From: Chrysochromulina parva
Lineage: Eukaryota; Haptophyta; Prymnesiales; Chrysochromulinaceae
NCBI GenBank assembly: GCA_002887195.1
Contig: PJAB01001052.1
Coordinates: 1-17,802 of the forward strand
DNA length: 17,802 nt
Reading direction: 5' to 3'
Part shown: positions 16,668 to 17,802 of the stretch, piece by piece
Layout: every line of letters begins with the position of its first letter
Numbering within the stretch: position 1 is the stretch's first letter
The notes under the pieces: model-generated
What the model saw: only the letters and a program-made list of their open reading frames with translations
Told to the model about the DNA's origin: nothing
The model's database searches: none
Translations under genes and position numbers: made by a program

Positions 16668-17261
16668 TCAGTGGTGCCTTAGTCCGCGCTGTGGTCGTAG
16701 AAGGAGTAGCTCATTGAGGTCGATGAAGCCGGACCGATCAATGTCGTACTGAGAGAACTTCTGATCAATGTGAGCCGAAGTGTATGAGGTTCCGACTTGC
16801 GCCGAGACGAGTTCAAGCAACGCCGAAAATTCAGTGGGCGAGAGCAGCCCGTCGCCATCAGAGTCATGATGGCACAGCAGCAGCGCGGTCTGCTCGATGT
16901 CTTCGTCGGAGGCGCCTGAGATGCCATCCTCCTCGGCCGACGCGCCGCCAAGCGGACTGGTCGTTTTGGCGGCAACTTGCTCAAAGTAGCCGCGCAGCTC
17001 GACATTCTTGTCATTCAGGACTCGCCGCTCGAGCGCAATCATGATGCGCCGCGTGACCACCTTCGCGTCAGCACCTGTGGCGACTTCGTAGTTACTGAAG
17101 GACATTCCGCGGCGGGCGACCATCTTGACTTGTAATTGACTGAGGGCGATGATCAAGAGCGCGGCCTCAGTCGCGTCGCGCTGCTTGCAAACAGACTCCA
17201 CTGCAGCGCGGTTGTCGATGTCGTGGATGAAATCGTTCGCCCTTTTCGCGGAAAGCCACGC
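16668..17261 (-). CDS. EF-hand calcium-binding protein (5' end unresolved)
   Basis: The frame is open from an in-frame TGA at 17264-17262 down to a TGA stop at 16670-16668. Its first ATG is at 17123; an upstream exon joined at an acceptor near 17261-17200 (for example the ctgcag before 17201) is also possible. Numbered from 17201, two EF-hand loops are intact: DSDGDGLLSPTE (113-124) and DIDRSGFIDLNE (153-164), each with Asp/Ser/Glu ligands at the expected positions. The upstream part (1-80) is helical with a short hydrophobic stretch (ALLIIAL). The protein probably binds Ca2+ through this EF-hand pair; partner and pathway are unknown. It is in tandem, same strand, upstream of the anoctamin gene. 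It could instead be the 3' exon of the gene cut by the right edge. Confidence 0.7.
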   Translation of the reverse strand, partial: AWLSAKRANDFIHDIDNRAAVESVCKQRDATEAALLIIALSQLQVKMVARRGMSFSNYEVATGADAKVVTRRIMIALERRVLNDKNVELRGYFEQVAAKTTSPLGGASAEEDGISGASDEDIEQTALLLCHHDSDGDGLLSPTEFSALLELVSAQVGTSYTSAHIDQKFSQYDIDRSGFIDLNELLLLRPQRGLRHH

Positions 17262-17264
17262 TCA

Positions 17265-17615
17265 GTACGACGCGGATTTTGCACTCGTGGTTCGCGGGCT
17301 CCCTTTATTAGGACACACAGCGGCATTGGGGAACGTGCGAACGAGTCCGAGACCGCGTCCCGTCGAGCTCCCGACGACCTGTTGCGGGCTCATATGGTAT
17401 CTTGGTATGGCCTGGAGCCTTGAATTGGTCGTCCCTTCTGTCCGGTCCTCGTGTTGAGAGTGTCGTATGGTTTTGAGGGGGGCTTGAGATTTCAACCAAC
17501 CGCGTCGCGCAAACGAGGGGTTGGGAGACGGGACTGCGCACCGGCACCGCGGTCGGCGCGGTGGCTCTATGGGGGGGCGACGGGACGGTCCCGCGATCAG
17601 AATTGCATCGGATAC
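17265..17615. other. Region between EF-hand frame and right-edge membrane protein
   Basis: No supported coding sequence. It is probably the 3' UTR of the right-edge gene plus the promoter, 5' UTR or intron of the EF-hand gene. On the minus strand cctaataaaggg (about 17303-17314) is a weak TATA-like candidate. A minus frame at 17262-17495 has no recognisable domain. Confidence 0.45.
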
Positions 17616-17802
17616 TCAGCGTAGCAGCGTAACAGCGTCGTTTGCCGTGCCGAGCAGCGTGAGGCCGGCTTTGTGCGGCCACACGCGCAGCACGAGCCAC
17701 AAGCACGCAAATGGGCTGCCGAGCACGCAGATGGCGAGCGTCCACAGTATGCCGTATATGCGGCCGTCGGTGGCGACGATGACACCACACAGACACAGGG
17801 CC
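17616..17802 (-). CDS. C-terminal end of a membrane protein (cut by the right edge)
   Basis: A frame open from the window edge to TGA at 17618-17616 gives 61 residues and has no internal Met. It is strongly hydrophobic: a partial segment at residues 1-10, then a likely membrane helix at about 15-40 (IYGILWTLAICVLG... LWLVLRV), followed by a short polar end. Codon use is GC-ending, as in the neighbouring genes. The family is not recognisable from this fragment. Confidence 0.5.
   Translation of the reverse strand, partial: ALCLCGVIVATDGRIYGILWTLAICVLGSPFACLWLVLRVWPHKAGLTLLGTANDAVTLLR

Overview
The window looks like nuclear DNA from a GC-rich, protist-type eukaryote, most likely a microalga; a haptophyte or a similar introner-carrying alga is my best guess, from gene style and not from a database match. 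Reasons: short GT-AG introns, many of them filled with 10-20 bp minisatellites; eukaryote-only genes (UBE2O, EME1, anoctamin/TMEM16, an ELP3-type protein); heavy Ala/Gly/Pro/Asp low complexity; no operons or ribosome-binding sites. All exon models below were made by eye, using reading-frame continuity and GT-AG ends.

Layout, left to right. (1) 1-2399, minus, cut by the left edge: a multi-exon protein with the hallmark motifs of the class II (CyaA/edema-factor type) adenylyl cyclase fold and a centrin-like EF-hand pair inserted between them. (2) 2974-4011, minus: EME1-like subunit of the MUS81 endonuclease. (3) 4208-8000, plus: UBE2O-like giant E2/E3 ubiquitin enzyme, two exons. (4) 8001-8811: intergenic, with a hairpin-rich block. 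(5) 8812-9651, minus: small protein with four different zinc-finger types. (6) about 10020-12437, plus: ELP3-type radical-SAM/acetyltransferase with a C-terminal membrane anchor; its first exon is not resolved. (7) 12968-16331, minus: complete five-exon anoctamin (TMEM16). (8) 16668-17261, minus: EF-hand protein. (9) 17616-17802, minus: hydrophobic C-terminus of a membrane protein cut by the right edge.

The genes are not an operon or an obvious pathway. Three of them concern calcium (EF-hand cyclase-like protein, anoctamin, EF-hand protein), but I see no more than neighbourhood to link them.

The most striking structure is in the introns. Two anoctamin introns end in the same 43-bp cassette (43/43 identical), and in each the cassette sits exactly between a direct duplication of the downstream exon's start (23/24 and 30/38 matches). 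The copy lying in the intron provides, or lies 4 bp from, the 5' splice site. This is what an introner (a mobile, intron-making element) should leave. A third anoctamin intron lies between two copies of an exon segment containing AG|GT, the pattern expected of intron birth by tandem duplication. Six large introns carry minisatellites built on CTGAT/CTGAG-like units, always in the sense orientation.
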